NCBI RefSeq assembly: GCF_027594865.1
Contig: NZ_CP089391.1
Location: forward strand, 7,904,501 to 7,968,500
Direction of reading: 5' to 3'
DNA from: Bradyrhizobium xenonodulans
GTDB taxonomy: Bacteria; Pseudomonadota; Alphaproteobacteria; Rhizobiales; Xanthobacteraceae
DNA: 64,000 nucleotides
Positions 35,764-45,290 of the stretch are shown in pieces. The notes under the pieces were generated by a model. It ran no database searches. It was not told where the DNA came from and saw only the letters and a list, made by a program, of their open reading frames with translations. Position numbers and translations under genes: made by a program. Position 1 is the first letter of the stretch, and each line of letters opens with the position of its first letter.

Positions 35764-36480
35764 TCAAGTATTCGGGACCGTCGTGGCGAACGTCGTCATG
35801 TCGCCCTTCGGCCGCTTGTCGGTGATCGCCTGGCCCTCGATCATGTAGAACACGGTCTCGGCGATGTTGGTGGCGTGGTCGCCGATACGCTCGATGTTCT
35901 TGGCGCAGAACATCAGATGGATGCAGAACGAGATGTTGCGCGGATCCTCCATCATGTAGGTGAGGAGCTCGCGGAACAGCGAGGTGCAGATGGCGTCGAC
36001 TTCCTCGTCGCCCTTCCACACCGCCATCGCCGCCGGCAGATCGTGCGCGGCATAGGCGTCCAGCACCGACTTGACCTGCTGCTGCACGAGGTCGGTCATG
36101 TGCTCGAGGCCGCGGAACAGCTTGAGCGGATGGAAATCGGTCTCCAGCGCCGCGACGCGCTTGCCCATGTTCTTGGCGAGGTCGCCGATGCGCTCGAGAT
36201 CGGTCGCGACGCGCATGGCGCCGACGATTTCGCGCAAGTCCACCGCCATCGGCTGGCGGCGCGCGATGGTCAGCACGGCGCGCTCCTCGATCTTCTTCTG
36301 GAGCGCGTCGAGCTCGGCGTCGATGGCGACGACACGCTGGCCGAGCGCGACGTCGCGGCGGATCAGCGCGTCGACGGAATCGACGATCATGCGCTCGGCG
36401 ATGCCGCCCATCTCCGCGACCAGGCGAGTGAGTTCCTGGAGGTCGGTGTCGAAGGCTTTTGCGGTATGTTCAGAACCCAT
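35764..36480 (-). CDS. phoU: Phosphate signalling complex protein PhoU
   Basis: A 238-residue all-helical protein with two PhoU three-helix bundles. The repeats contain the E/DxxxD metal-binding motifs (MRVATDLERIGDLAKNM, and FCAKNIERIGDHATNIAETV). PhoU links PstSCAB to the PhoR kinase and damps uptake when phosphate is ample. It lies 11 bp downstream of pstB and upstream of phoB in one operon. Confidence 0.96.
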   Translation of the reverse strand: MGSEHTAKAFDTDLQELTRLVAEMGGIAERMIVDSVDALIRRDVALGQRVVAIDAELDALQKKIEERAVLTIARRQPMAVDLREIVGAMRVATDLERIGDLAKNMGKRVAALETDFHPLKLFRGLEHMTDLVQQQVKSVLDAYAAHDLPAAMAVWKGDEEVDAICTSLFRELLTYMMEDPRNISFCIHLMFCAKNIERIGDHATNIAETVFYMIEGQAITDKRPKGDMTTFATTVPNT

Positions 36481-36491
36481 GTCCCGTCTCC

Positions 36492-37313
36492 TCAGCCGAA
36501 CCGGCCGGTGATGTAATCCTGCGTGCGCCGGTCGGTCGGCGACGTGAAGATCTTGCTGGTGTCGTCGAACTCGATCAGCTCGCCGAGATACATGAAGGCG
36601 GTCTTGTCGGAGACGCGGGCCGCCTGCTGCATGTTGTGGGTGACGATCGCGATCGTGTAGTTCTCGGACAGCTCCTGGATCAGCTCCTCGACCTTGGCGG
36701 TCGAGATCGGGTCGAGTGCCGAGCAGGGCTCGTCGAACAGGATCACTTCAGGCCGCACCGCGACGGTGCGGGCGATGCAGAGGCGCTGCTGCTGGCCGCC
36801 GGAGAGCGACAGGCCGGAGGCGTTGAGCTTGTCCTTGACCTCGTTCCACAGCGCGCCGCCGCGTAGCGCCTTCTCGACCCGGCCGTCCATCTCGGACTTG
36901 GAGATCTTTTCATAGAGGCGGATGCCGAAGGCGATGTTCTCGTAGATCGTCATCGGGAACGGCGTCGGCTTCTGGAACACCATGCCGACGCGGGCGCGCA
37001 GCAGATTGAGGTCCAGCCTGGGGTCGAGAATATTGGTCTGGTCGAGCATGAGCTGACCGGTGACGCGCTGGCCCGGATAGAGGTCGTACATCCGGTTGAA
37101 GATGCGCAGCAGGGTCGACTTGCCGCAGCCCGACGGGCCGATGAACGCCGTGACGCGGTTGGTGCCGAGCGCCAGGTTGATGTTCTTCAGCGCGTGGTGC
37201 TCGCCATAATAGAAGTTGAGGTTGCGCACCGTCACCTTGGCAGGCGCATCCGGCAGCACCGGCGCCTGCGGCAGTCCGCCGGACGCGCTCATCGATACGG
37301 AAAGATCGGTCAT
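36492..37313 (-). CDS. pstB: Phosphate ABC transporter ATP-binding protein
   Basis: A 273-residue ATPase. Walker A is [14 protein letters not shown], the Q-loop region is [19 protein letters not shown], the signature is [19 protein letters not shown], and Walker B is [15 protein letters not shown] followed by the H-loop TH in [12 protein letters not shown]. These are the classic PstB sequences. The ATG at 37313 overlaps the pstA stop by 4 bp (ATGA). It powers high-affinity phosphate import. Confidence 0.97.
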   Translation of the reverse strand: MTDLSVSMSASGGLPQAPVLPDAPAKVTVRNLNFYYGEHHALKNINLALGTNRVTAFIGPSGCGKSTLLRIFNRMYDLYPGQRVTGQLMLDQTNILDPRLDLNLLRARVGMVFQKPTPFPMTIYENIAFGIRLYEKISKSEMDGRVEKALRGGALWNEVKDKLNASGLSLSGGQQQRLCIARTVAVRPEVILFDEPCSALDPISTAKVEELIQELSENYTIAIVTHNMQQAARVSDKTAFMYLGELIEFDDTSKIFTSPTDRRTQDYITGRFG

Positions 37314-38155
37314 TTTGCGGTCCTTTCGGCGCCAAGGATGCGCGCGCCAATGTTCAGGGCAAGCACGGTGATCGTGATCAGCAGCGCGCCGCTCCAGGCG
37401 AGCTGCTTCCAATAGGCGTAGGGGCTCTGGACGAAGTTGTTGATGGTGACCGGCAGGTTCGCCATCGTCTTGTTCAGGCCGAGGCTGAAGAACTGGTTCG
37501 ACAGCGCGGTGAAGAGCAGCGGCGCGGTCTCGCCGGCGACGCGGGCGGTGGCGAGCAGCACGCCGGTGATGAGACCCGATCGGGCAGCACGATAGGCGAT
37601 GCGCTTGATCACCAGCGAGCGCGGCAGGCCGAGCGCGGACGCCGCCTCACGGAGCGCGTTCGGCACCAGCAGCAGCATGTCCTCGGTCGTGCGCAGCACC
37701 ACCGGGATCACGATGACGGCGAGCGCCAGGCTGCCGGCGATCGCCGAGAAGCCGCGCATCGGCACCACCACCGCGCCGTAGATGAACAGGCCGATGATGA
37801 TCGAGGGCGCCGACAGCAGGATGTCGTTGATGAAGCGGATCACCGAGGTCAGTTTGTCGTTGCGGCCGTACTCGGCGAGATAGGTGCCGGCGAACAGGCC
37901 GAGCGGCGCGCCGATGCCGACGCCGATCACGGTCATGATGATCGAACCGACGATCGCGTTGCGCAGACCGCCTTCGGTCGAGCCCGGAGGCGGCGTGTCC
38001 GCGGCGAAGAGCTCGAGGTTCAGGCCGGACAGGCCGTTGTAGAGCAGCGTGACCAGGATCAGCGCGAGCCAGGTGACGCCGAAGGCGGCGGCTGCGATGC
38101 AGAGCCCGCGGACCACGATGTCCTTGCGGCGGCGGCTTGAATAGATCGGGTTCAT
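37310..38155 (-). CDS. pstA: Phosphate ABC transporter permease PstA
   Basis: A 281-residue protein with six membrane segments. Family stretches are [54 protein letters not shown] and [30 protein letters not shown], the EAA-type loop that contacts PstB. It is 4 bp downstream of pstC and overlaps pstB. It forms half of the phosphate channel. Confidence 0.96.
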   Translation of the reverse strand: MNPIYSSRRRKDIVVRGLCIAAAAFGVTWLALILVTLLYNGLSGLNLELFAADTPPPGSTEGGLRNAIVGSIIMTVIGVGIGAPLGLFAGTYLAEYGRNDKLTSVIRFINDILLSAPSIIIGLFIYGAVVVPMRGFSAIAGSLALAVIVIPVVLRTTEDMLLLVPNALREAASALGLPRSLVIKRIAYRAARSGLITGVLLATARVAGETAPLLFTALSNQFFSLGLNKTMANLPVTINNFVQSPYAYWKQLAWSGALLITITVLALNIGARILGAERTAK

Positions 38156-38159
38156 GGCT

Positions 38160-39158
38160 TTAGTTCCCCGCCTTCTTTTCCAGCCGCATCAGCATCAGCC
38201 GCGCGCCCGCCAGCACGAAGAACGTCAGCACGAACAGCAGCAGGCCGAGCAGGATCAGGCCGGACTGGTGCAGACCGTCGCTCTCGGCGAACTCGGACGC
38301 GATCGCCGCCGAGATCGTGGTGCCCGGGGCGAAGATCGATGAAGAGATCCGGAACGAGTTGCCGATGATGAAGGTCACCGCCATGGTCTCGCCGAGCGCG
38401 CGCCCCAGCGCCAGCATGACGCCGCCGATGATGCCGACGCGGGTGTAGGGGATCACCACGCTGCGGACGACTTCCCAGGTGGTGCAGCCGACGCCGTAGG
38501 CGGCTTCCTTCAGGACGGGCGGCACCGTCTTGAACACGTCGACCGAGATCGAGGTGATGAAGGGCAGCACCATGATCGCGAGGATCAGCGCGGCGTTGAA
38601 CAGGCTGAGATAGGACGGGGGACCTGCGAAGATCGCGCCCAGCACGGGGACGCCGTCGAACACCCTGATCATGAAGGGCTGGAACGTGTTGGCCAGGAAC
38701 GGGCCAAGCACGAAGAAGCCCCACATGCCGTAGATGATCGAGGGAATGCCGGCGAGCAGCTCGATCGCCATGCCGATCGGACGGCGCAGCCATTGCGGGC
38801 AGAGTTCGGTGAGGAAGATCGCAATGCCGAGACCGACCGGAATGGCGATCAGCATCGCGATGAAGGAGGTGACGAGCGTGCCGTACATCGGCCCGAGCGC
38901 GCCGAGCACGGGGGGATCTGCCGACGGCGCCCAGCGCTGCGTCCACAGGAAGGAGAGGCCGTATTCCTTCATCGCCGGGAAGGCCCCGACGATCAGCGAA
39001 ATGATGATGCCGCCGAGGATCAGCAGCACCGAGATCGCGCTGAGCCGCGTGATCCAGTAAAACGTGATGTCACCGAGCTTGAACGCGCTCAACGCCTTGG
39101 CGCGATCATAAGGTCCGGCGGCATCAATTACATTGCTCTCGACAGCCATCTCAGCCAC
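38160..39158 (-). CDS. pstC: Phosphate ABC transporter permease PstC
   Basis: A 332-residue protein with six core membrane segments plus an N-terminal extension. It has [42 protein letters not shown] sequence, [19 protein letters not shown], and the EAA loop [49 protein letters not shown] at 39158 follows GGGG by 6 bp, and an ATG at 39149 is the alternative. It is 152 bp downstream of pstS, a gap that contains a strong hairpin. Confidence 0.95.
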   Translation of the reverse strand: MAEMAVESNVIDAAGPYDRAKALSAFKLGDITFYWITRLSAISVLLILGGIIISLIVGAFPAMKEYGLSFLWTQRWAPSADPPVLGALGPMYGTLVTSFIAMLIAIPVGLGIAIFLTELCPQWLRRPIGMAIELLAGIPSIIYGMWGFFVLGPFLANTFQPFMIRVFDGVPVLGAIFAGPPSYLSLFNAALILAIMVLPFITSISVDVFKTVPPVLKEAAYGVGCTTWEVVRSVVIPYTRVGIIGGVMLALGRALGETMAVTFIIGNSFRISSSIFAPGTTISAAIASEFAESDGLHQSGLILLGLLLFVLTFFVLAGARLMLMRLEKKAGN

Positions 39159-39230
39159 GCCGATCCCCTGTACCCGTTTTATATACGCTTGTTGCAGGTC
39201 TTATTTTATAGGTCTTGTTGTCGGTCTTGC

Positions 39231-39262
39231 GCTCCGGATGCGGCGCGATGCGCATCCGGAGC
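39231..39262 (-). promoter_or_regulatory. Strong hairpin between pstS and pstC
   Basis: GCTCCGGATGCG (39231-39242) pairs perfectly with 39251-39262 over an 8-nt loop. No T tract follows on the minus strand. Such intercistronic hairpins stabilise the upstream binding-protein message, which would keep PstS in excess of the permeases. Confidence 0.7.
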
Positions 39263-39310
39263 GGAGGTCTTGAGAGGAGATCCCGGCGCGAGGTCCGGGG
39301 CACGAGCGCC

Positions 39311-40324
39311 TTAGCTCTTGATCTCGGCAGCCCAGGTCTTCTCGATCAGGGTCACGACGCCCGCGGGCATCGGGATGTAGTCGAGTTCTTCAGCCGCCTT
39401 GCCGCCGTTCTTGAAGGCCCAGCGGAAGAACTTGATGGCTTCCTGCGAGGCCGCCTTGTCGGTGGCTTCCTTGTGCATGAGGATGAAGGTCGCCGCCGTG
39501 ATCGGCCAGGACTTCTCGCCGGGCTGGTCGGTCAGGATGACGTAGTAGCCGGGAGCCTTGGCCCAGTCGGCGTTGGAGGCGGCCGCCTGGAAGGCTTCGA
39601 CGGTCGGCTGCACCGGCTTGCCGGCCTTGTTGACGAGACCGGTGTAGGTCAGCTTGTTCTGCTTGGCATAGGCGTACTCGACATAGCCGATCGAGTTCTT
39701 GGTCTGGCCGATGTTGCCCGACACGCCTTCGTTGCCCTTGGCGCCGACGCCGACCGGCCACTCGACCGCGGTGCCCTCACCGACCTTGCTCTTCCAGTCC
39801 GCGCTGGCCTTGGCGAGGTAGTTGGTGAAGTTGAAAGTGGTGCCCGAACCGTCCGAACGGCGGACCACGGTGATGGCTTCCGAGGGCAGCTTCAGGTTCG
39901 GATTGAGCTTCTTGATCGCGGCGTCGTCCCACTTGGTGATCTTGCCGAGATAGATGCTGGCGAGGGTCTCGCCGTCGAACACCATCTCACCGGGCTTCAC
40001 ACCCTCGATGTTGACGACGGGAACGATGGCACCCATCACCATCGGCCATTGGACGAGGCCGTCCTTCTCGAGCTGCTCGGCCTTGAGCGGCGCGTCGCTG
40101 GCGCCGAAGGTCACGGTCTTGGCCTGGATCTGCTTGATGCCGCCGCCGGAACCGATCGACTGGTAGTTCAGACCGTTGCCGGTCTCCTTCTTGTAGGCGT
40201 CAGCCCACTTCGAATAGATCGGGAACGGGAAGGTCGCACCGGCACCCGTGATGTCGGCAGCAAAGGCCGCCGTCGCCGATGCGGCGACCAAGCCAGCAGC
40301 GACGATAGTTTTGAGGAAATTCAT
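39311..40324 (-). CDS. pstS: Phosphate-binding periplasmic protein
   Basis: A 337-residue protein with a signal peptide ([20 protein letters not shown] then FA). The mature part opens with [25 protein letters not shown] and has [27 protein letters not shown] and [16 protein letters not shown], the phosphate-binding residues. The ATG at 40324 follows GGAG by 6 bp; an ATG at 40336 is also in frame. A Pho box lies 100 bp upstream, so PhoB induces it at low phosphate. Confidence 0.97.
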   Translation of the reverse strand: MNFLKTIVAAGLVAASATAAFAADITGAGATFPFPIYSKWADAYKKETGNGLNYQSIGSGGGIKQIQAKTVTFGASDAPLKAEQLEKDGLVQWPMVMGAIVPVVNIEGVKPGEMVFDGETLASIYLGKITKWDDAAIKKLNPNLKLPSEAITVVRRSDGSGTTFNFTNYLAKASADWKSKVGEGTAVEWPVGVGAKGNEGVSGNIGQTKNSIGYVEYAYAKQNKLTYTGLVNKAGKPVQPTVEAFQAAASNADWAKAPGYYVILTDQPGEKSWPITAATFILMHKEATDKAASQEAIKFFRWAFKNGGKAAEELDYIPMPAGVVTLIEKTWAAEIKS

Positions 40325-40423
40325 GCTGGTCTCCATACAGGGGAGCGAAGCGCCATCCGCGCCCGATCGCGCTCCCCGTCCCGCCCCTTTAGGAGCGGTC
40401 GGCTGTGCTTTTACGAAGGTTTC

Positions 40424-40441
40424 GTGACAGTCGGATGACAC
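40424..40441 (-). promoter_or_regulatory. Pho box upstream of pstS
   Basis: On the minus strand the sequence reads GTGTCAT-CCGA-CTGTCAC, two 7-bp half-sites 4 bp apart, matching the CTGTCAT-N4-CTGTCAT consensus closely. It is in the short gap between phoR and pstS, so PhoB should activate pstSCAB-phoUB separately from phoR. Confidence 0.85.
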
Positions 40442-40468
40442 CATCAAGCGATTGAAATCGCTCGACTA

Positions 40469-41767
40469 TCAGACCGAGACAGGAGTCCTGACCTGGGGAA
40501 AACAGGCGGTGAAGGTGGCGCCCTGCCTGGGCACGCTTTCGATCAAAAGCCGGCCGCGATGACGGTTAAGAATATGTTTCACCAGCGATAATCCGAGTCC
40601 GGTTCCGCCTTGAGAGCGGCTGTCGCCGACATCCACGCGGTAGAACCGCTCGGTCAGGCGCGGCAAATGTTCCGGCGCGATGCCGGGGCCGAAATCCCGG
40701 ACCATGACCCGGATTTCCTGAGTTCCATCAGTGGCCACGGCCGGTGTCAGCGACACGATGACACGCCCGCCCGAGGCACCGTATTTGAGCGCGTTCTCGA
40801 TCAAATTCTCGAACAGGCGGAGCAGCTCCTCGCGGTCGCCCGCGATCATCACCGGCGCCTCCGGCAGATGGGTCTCGACCTCGACCTGGCGCTCGCGCGC
40901 CAGCGGCTCGAGCCCGTCGGCGACCTGGAGGATGATCGGCAGCAGGTCGACCAGGGTGTCGGGCCGGACATGGGCCGACAGTTCGACCCGCGACAGCGAG
41001 AGCAGGTCGTCGATCAGGCGCGCCATGCGGGTGGCCTGGTTGTGCATGATGCCGAGAAAGCGCTCCCGCGCCTTGGGATCGTCCTTGGCCTGGCCCTGGA
41101 GCGTGTCGATGAAGCCGGACAGCGCGGCCAGCGGTGTGCGCAGCTCGTGGCTGGCATTGGCGACGAAATCGGCCCGCATCTCCTCGACCCGGCGCAGCGG
41201 CGTCTGGTCGTGGAAGGTCATCAACATGCATTTGTCGGCGCCGCCGAAGGCGGTCGGCACCGGCACTGGCGTGATGATCAGCTCCATCCAGCGATCGACC
41301 GGGACGTGGTCGAGATAGGTCGCGCGCCGCGGCTCGGTGGTCGCGATCGACTCCCGCAGCGCCGTGATGATCTCCGGCGAGCGCAGTGCGAATTGGGCGA
41401 GCTCGTTCCGGCGCAGCGCCGGCGCGAGCTGGGCGGCGGCGGCATTGAGATGGATGACGCGGCCGGCACGGTCGAGCAGCACCGCCGGATCCGGCATGCC
41501 GGCGACGACCGCGGCCACCGCGGCGCTCTCGACCGGGTTGATGCGCCGGACATCGTCGCGCGAGGTCGCGGCATCATGCAGGCGCCAGGGGACCAGCGCC
41601 GCAGCGGCGATGCAGAGAAACACGGCAACGGCGTGCAGCACGGACAATTCGCCGAGCGAGACCACCACCGACAGCGCCAGCGCCGCGGCGATCAGAATGA
41701 CGGTCGAATGCCGCAGCCGGTCGGACCAAGGCTGGGCGGTGGGAGAAGATGGGGCGTCGATCGCCAT
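40469..41767 (-). CDS. phoR: Phosphate regulon sensor histidine kinase PhoR
   Basis: A 432-residue kinase. Two membrane segments near the N-terminus (about residues 22-62) are followed by a PAS domain (PAVLLDRAGRVIHLNAAAAQLAP), the dimerisation/phospho-His region FVANASHELRTPLAALSGFIDTLQG, and an ATPase domain with NLIENALKYG (N box), DFGPGIAPEHLPRLTERFYRVD (G1/F) and GGTGLGLSLVKHI (G2). It has no large periplasmic domain, as expected for PhoR, which is controlled through PhoU/Pst. It is 145 bp upstream of pstS. Confidence 0.94.
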   Translation of the reverse strand: MAIDAPSSPTAQPWSDRLRHSTVILIAAALALSVVVSLGELSVLHAVAVFLCIAAAALVPWRLHDAATSRDDVRRINPVESAAVAAVVAGMPDPAVLLDRAGRVIHLNAAAAQLAPALRRNELAQFALRSPEIITALRESIATTEPRRATYLDHVPVDRWMELIITPVPVPTAFGGADKCMLMTFHDQTPLRRVEEMRADFVANASHELRTPLAALSGFIDTLQGQAKDDPKARERFLGIMHNQATRMARLIDDLLSLSRVELSAHVRPDTLVDLLPIILQVADGLEPLARERQVEVETHLPEAPVMIAGDREELLRLFENLIENALKYGASGGRVIVSLTPAVATDGTQEIRVMVRDFGPGIAPEHLPRLTERFYRVDVGDSRSQGGTGLGLSLVKHILNRHRGRLLIESVPRQGATFTACFPQVRTPVSV

Positions 41768-41798
41768 CGGGGCGAGCTTCTCCTGGGAATTGCGCCGG

Positions 41799-42854
41799 TC
41801 AGGCGCCGCTGTCGCTGCGCTCTCTCACATAGGCGGCTTCGGGCGCCGGGCCGGGGTCGAGCTTGAGCGCCGCCTGCTGCAAGCGTTTCGATCGAGCGCC
41901 GATGATAACCTCGCGAAACGTCAGCAAGATTACAGAAATGACGAACGGGGACAGATAATAGAGGACGCGGAACAGGAGCATGCCGCCGAGGAGCTCCTCG
42001 CGGTCCATCTGCCAGAGGCCGACCAGCATGGCGGCATCGAACACGCCGAGCCCCCCGGGCGAGTGACTGGCGAATCCGAGCAGCGTCGCCGAGACGAAGA
42101 TCACCGCGACGACGACGAAGCCGAGATTGGGCTCGTCCGGAACCAGCACGTACATCGCTAGCGCGCAGAAGCCGAGGTCGACGATGCCGATCGCGATCTG
42201 AAGCAGCGTCAGCGGACCGCCCGGCAGCACCACCGTCCAGGGCCCGCGGCCAACCACGCGCGGCTGGGTCCAGACCCAGACCACATAGCCGACCAGCCCC
42301 ACGATGATCATCAGCGCCGCCGCCCGGTTCAGCCAGGCCGGAAGCTGGTCGATCGAGGCGGCGGCTTCGGGATGGTAGGCGATGCCGAGGCCGAGCACAG
42401 CGGCATTGCCGAGCCAGAAGGTCAGGCCGGCGAGGAAGCAGATCTTTGCGACGTCGATCGCGTTCAGGCCGTAGGCCGAATAGATGCGGTAGCGCACCGC
42501 GCCGCCGGTGAAGACGCTGGCGCCGACATTGTGGCCGATCGAATAGGAGGTGAAGGCGGCGAGCGCGTTGATGCGGTAGGGTACGTGGGCGTGACCGATC
42601 GCGCGCACGGCGAACAGATCGTAGAAGGTCAGGGTGAAATAGCCCGCAGCCACGAACAGCGCCGCCATCGCAATCTGGCTCGGCTCGGTGCTCTTGATCG
42701 CCTCGATGACCTCGTTGCGGTCGATGCCGCGCAGCATGTGATAGAGCACATAGCAGGCGATGCCGATGACAGCGACGCTGATCACGACTCCAAGCTTATG
42801 CAGGATTTGCTTCTGGCGCAGAAACGTCATCGCTCTGCGTATGGCTTCCAGCAT
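41799..42854 (-). CDS. MprF-like membrane flippase-domain protein (LPG_synthase_TM family)
   Basis: A 351-residue protein with about eight membrane segments. FTSYSIGHNVGASVFTGGAVRYRIYSAYGLN and LLGFASHSPGGLGVFDAAML are characteristic of the lysylphosphatidylglycerol flippase/UPF0104 domain. There is no C-terminal GNAT-like synthase domain, so it would be only the membrane part of MprF. In such proteins a lipid or polyprenyl-sugar is translocated. The gene lies 31 bp downstream of phoR on the same strand, but the spacing does not prove a common transcript. Confidence 0.85.
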   Translation of the reverse strand: MLEAIRRAMTFLRQKQILHKLGVVISVAVIGIACYVLYHMLRGIDRNEVIEAIKSTEPSQIAMAALFVAAGYFTLTFYDLFAVRAIGHAHVPYRINALAAFTSYSIGHNVGASVFTGGAVRYRIYSAYGLNAIDVAKICFLAGLTFWLGNAAVLGLGIAYHPEAAASIDQLPAWLNRAAALMIIVGLVGYVVWVWTQPRVVGRGPWTVVLPGGPLTLLQIAIGIVDLGFCALAMYVLVPDEPNLGFVVVAVIFVSATLLGFASHSPGGLGVFDAAMLVGLWQMDREELLGGMLLFRVLYYLSPFVISVILLTFREVIIGARSKRLQQAALKLDPGPAPEAAYVRERSDSGA

Positions 42855-43193
42855 CTAGACCTCGAACAACGCTTCAGCGGCCAGGGTGGCCGGCGGACAG
42901 GCGGGCGACGCACAGGCACTCAACGAACCCTCGCCGCCGGCTCCGGCATCGCGCATGCCCCCTGCCCCTCCACTAGCGCGTTTTGGGGCGGAGTGGAATT
43001 CGGCAATTCGAACAAAAACTCGTGCCTTCAATATTTTAGGCAGGGTTGCGGGCTCCTGATGCACGGTTTGGCGCTTTCGGCGGCAAGCTTGAGGCGAATC
43101 TCCATGGCAATCCTGCGCAGTCGCGATGAAGTTTTGATGATTTCGACCGCACAATGTTCCGTCACAGCTTAAGCCAACGTCAATCTATGGACC
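42855..43193. other. Intergenic gap with no recognised feature
   Basis: Between the MprF-like gene and the GNAT remnant I see no convincing gene, hairpin or repeat. Reading frames here are short, and their compositions are typical of non-coding GC-rich sequence. Confidence 0.5.
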
Positions 43194-43345
43194 TCATCCC
43201 CCTGTTGAAAGAGGGGTCGCGCCGCGCAGGACGGCTGCGGCGCGCACAATTGCGTGGCCGACGCCTCGCTCCCGATCATCGGGTTGCACTGCGATATCAC
43301 AGAGGTCCTCGCGGCCGCCCGCCAGCGCGGCCTCGAGGAGCATGT
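43194..43345 (-). pseudogene. Possible GNAT acetyltransferase remnant downstream of dbjA
   Basis: The minus-strand frame encodes GREDLCDIAVQPDDRERGVGHAIVRAAAV, which resembles the acetyl-CoA-binding motif A of GNAT proteins (IAVxPxxRGxGIG), but the rest of the fold is missing and the frame soon stops. It lies 21 bp past the dbjA stop on the same strand. It could be a chance resemblance. Confidence 0.35.
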
Positions 43346-43366
43346 TGTTCGGAGGTAGTATTCTCC

Positions 43367-44299
43367 TCAGGCCGCAAGCTGCGGGCGCACCGCTTCGATG
43401 CCGGCGATCCATCCGGCGACAGAGCGCCCGATCGCCTCAGGGTGATCCTCCTGGAGGAAGTGCAGGCCGGCGCCGAGACGAACGAGCGCGCAGTGCTTCA
43501 AGGCGGCTGCAAACCGCTCGGCAAATTCCGGCGCGACCAGAGCTCCGGGCTCGCCGGTGAAGAGCAGCTTTGGATAGGATGACGCGGCCAGCGCCGCGTG
43601 CGCGGATTGGAGCGCGGCATAGACATCGGCGGGCTCGCCTGCGATCGGCAATTCGCGCGGAAGCACAAGAACAGGACGGCGACTCTGCGGCGTCGGGAAC
43701 GGCGCGCGATAGGGCGCCATCTCCTCGTCGCTGAGCTTGCGCACGATGCCGCCCGGCAGCACGCGCTCAACGAACGCGTTGGCCTCGAGGATCATCGCCT
43801 CGCCCTCCCCCGGCGTCCTGAATTTGCGGAAGGCCGCGCGCGCCGCCTCGGCATGATCCTGCTCTTCCGCGACCTCGGTATGGTGGAAATCCTGCCAGGT
43901 CGGCATCGGACGGATGAACTCCATGAAGGCGAGGCCGCGCACGAGATCCGGGCGGCGCGCGGCGAGATGAAATGCCAGCGCCGTGCCCCAGTCCTGCGCG
44001 ACGAGATAGGCCGAATGAATGCCGCGCTCCTCAATGAATGCATCGAGATAGCGGACATGATCGAAGAAGCGATAGGCGATGTCGGGCTTGTCGGATTGAC
44101 CGAAGCCGACGAGGTCTGGCGCGATGCAACGGGCGACCGGCGACACCAGCGGCAGGATGTTGCGCCAGATGTGCGACGACGTCGGATTGCCGTGCAGGAA
44201 CAGCGCGACCGGCGCATCTTCCCGACCCGTCTCGCGATAGGCCATGCTGCTTCCCAGGACAGACGCGTTGCGAATTTCGATCTCGATCGGCTTACTCAT
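43367..44299 (-). CDS. dbjA: Haloalkane dehalogenase DbjA
   Basis: A 310-residue enzyme that matches B. japonicum DbjA along its length as I recall it, with conservative differences. Catalytic residues are in place: Asp103 nucleophile with Trp104 (VAQDWG), Asn38 (HGNPTS), Glu127 (FMEFI) and His280 (GLHFLQED). The DbjA-specific loop HHTEVAE (about 139-145) is present. It hydrolyses haloalkanes to alcohols plus halide. The ATG overlaps the TetR gene stop by 4 bp (ATGA). Confidence 0.95.
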   Translation of the reverse strand: MSKPIEIEIRNASVLGSSMAYRETGREDAPVALFLHGNPTSSHIWRNILPLVSPVARCIAPDLVGFGQSDKPDIAYRFFDHVRYLDAFIEERGIHSAYLVAQDWGTALAFHLAARRPDLVRGLAFMEFIRPMPTWQDFHHTEVAEEQDHAEAARAAFRKFRTPGEGEAMILEANAFVERVLPGGIVRKLSDEEMAPYRAPFPTPQSRRPVLVLPRELPIAGEPADVYAALQSAHAALAASSYPKLLFTGEPGALVAPEFAERFAAALKHCALVRLGAGLHFLQEDHPEAIGRSVAGWIAGIEAVRPQLAA

Positions 44300-44886
44300 G
44301 TCGGCTCCTTGAACACGGTTTGGAATGCGATGGTCTTGAAACGTTCGAGCGCCTTGGGACTGCGGTCGACCTTCATGCGCAGGATCGCGCCCTGCCAGGA
44401 CGCGAGCAGGAAGTCGGCAAGCTCATCAGGCGCGAAATCGGATGCGATCTCGCCGCTCGTCTGGGCATCCCTGATGCAGGCGGCAAACGGCGCGCGCCAC
44501 TCGGCGAAGATCGCTGCAAGGCGTTCGCGCAACAGCTCGCTGCTGCCGCTCGCTTCCAGGCTGAGATCGCCAATCAGGCAGCCGCGTCCATAACCGTCGG
44601 CCTCCAGCCGGAAGGTGATGATGTCGAGATAGCGCCTGAGCCGCGCCCGCGGCGTCAGCGAGGCGTCGTCGAGCGCTTCGGCGACCAATCCGCTGGTGAT
44701 TTCGAAATAGCGGTCGAGCACCTCCGAGGCGAACGCCTCCTTGGAGCGGAAATGGTTGGTGAAGGACCCCTGCGGCGCGCCCGCGGCCGCGGTGACGTCG
44801 CGCACGCTGGTGCCGTGATAGCCGGTTCGGAACATGACCTTGAGACCGGCGTCGAGGATGGCGTCTTTAAGCGAGGGTTTTGGCAT
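44296..44886 (-). CDS. TetR-family regulator of dbjA
   Basis: A 196-residue TetR protein. The N-terminal HTH (AILDAGLKVMFRTGYHGTSVRDVTAAAGAPQGSFTNHF) is clear, and the C-terminal ligand domain ends at KEPT. The start at 44886 places the HTH at the N-terminus. It is translationally coupled to dbjA and lies directly behind an 18-bp palindrome, so autoregulation with dbjA is likely. The inducing ligand is presumably a haloalkane or its alcohol, which is an inference. Confidence 0.92.
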   Translation of the reverse strand: MPKPSLKDAILDAGLKVMFRTGYHGTSVRDVTAAAGAPQGSFTNHFRSKEAFASEVLDRYFEITSGLVAEALDDASLTPRARLRRYLDIITFRLEADGYGRGCLIGDLSLEASGSSELLRERLAAIFAEWRAPFAACIRDAQTSGEIASDFAPDELADFLLASWQGAILRMKVDRSPKALERFKTIAFQTVFKEPT

Positions 44887-44895
44887 AGACGAATT

Positions 44896-44913
44896 AATAC
44901 GTACGTACGTATT
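44896..44913. promoter_or_regulatory. Palindromic operator of the tetR-dbjA operon
   Basis: AATACGTACGTACGTATT is an 18-bp perfect palindrome, made of repeated ACGT steps, located 10 to 27 bp upstream of the regulator's ATG. The length and position suit a TetR dimer that would block the promoter. Confidence 0.75.
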
Positions 44914-44987
44914 TATGTCAAGCGCGAATTTGTTGCCCGGCAATCTTCTTTGCTGGTCAATCGGTTACCGGATTCTTGGACGACAGA

Positions 44988-45290
44988 TCAGGCCGCTGGA
45001 TGGCTGCGCGAGACGACCCAGAAGCGCAGCCAGGCGCCGATGGTGCAGCCGGCGAGGTAGCAGGCGAACATGATCAGGCCGAGGTCGAGCCAGTAGCCGA
45101 AGCGGCCGGGCACCACATGCGCGATCGAGGCCGCGACCAGGGCGGCAGCGAGCACCGCGAGCCAGCGCGCGGTCACCTTGGAGGTGCCGTTGCCGCGCTG
45201 GACCACCGAGATCCAGCCCATGCAGAAGCCCAGCAGCAGCGAGCCGATCAGCCAGCCCATATGGAACGAGACGAGATAGGGCATCGTCAC
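44988..45290 (-). CDS. Small integral membrane protein coupled to the OmpA-family gene
   Basis: A 100-residue protein with three hydrophobic segments (MGWLIGSLLLGFCMGWISVV, WLAVLAAALVAASIAHVV, YWLDLGLIMFACYLAGCTIGAWL). A GTG at 45290 overlaps the stop of the preceding OmpA-family gene as GTGA, fixing the start and implying coupling. Probably the pair works together at the envelope; I do not recognise the family. Confidence 0.78.
   Translation of the reverse strand: MTMPYLVSFHMGWLIGSLLLGFCMGWISVVQRGNGTSKVTARWLAVLAAALVAASIAHVVPGRFGYWLDLGLIMFACYLAGCTIGAWLRFWVVSRSHPAA

Noticed and set aside
43154..43582. Plus-strand frame of 142 codons overlapping the dbjA 3' end
   Set aside because: The product is Arg-rich and overlaps the dbjA catalytic-His region on the opposite strand.
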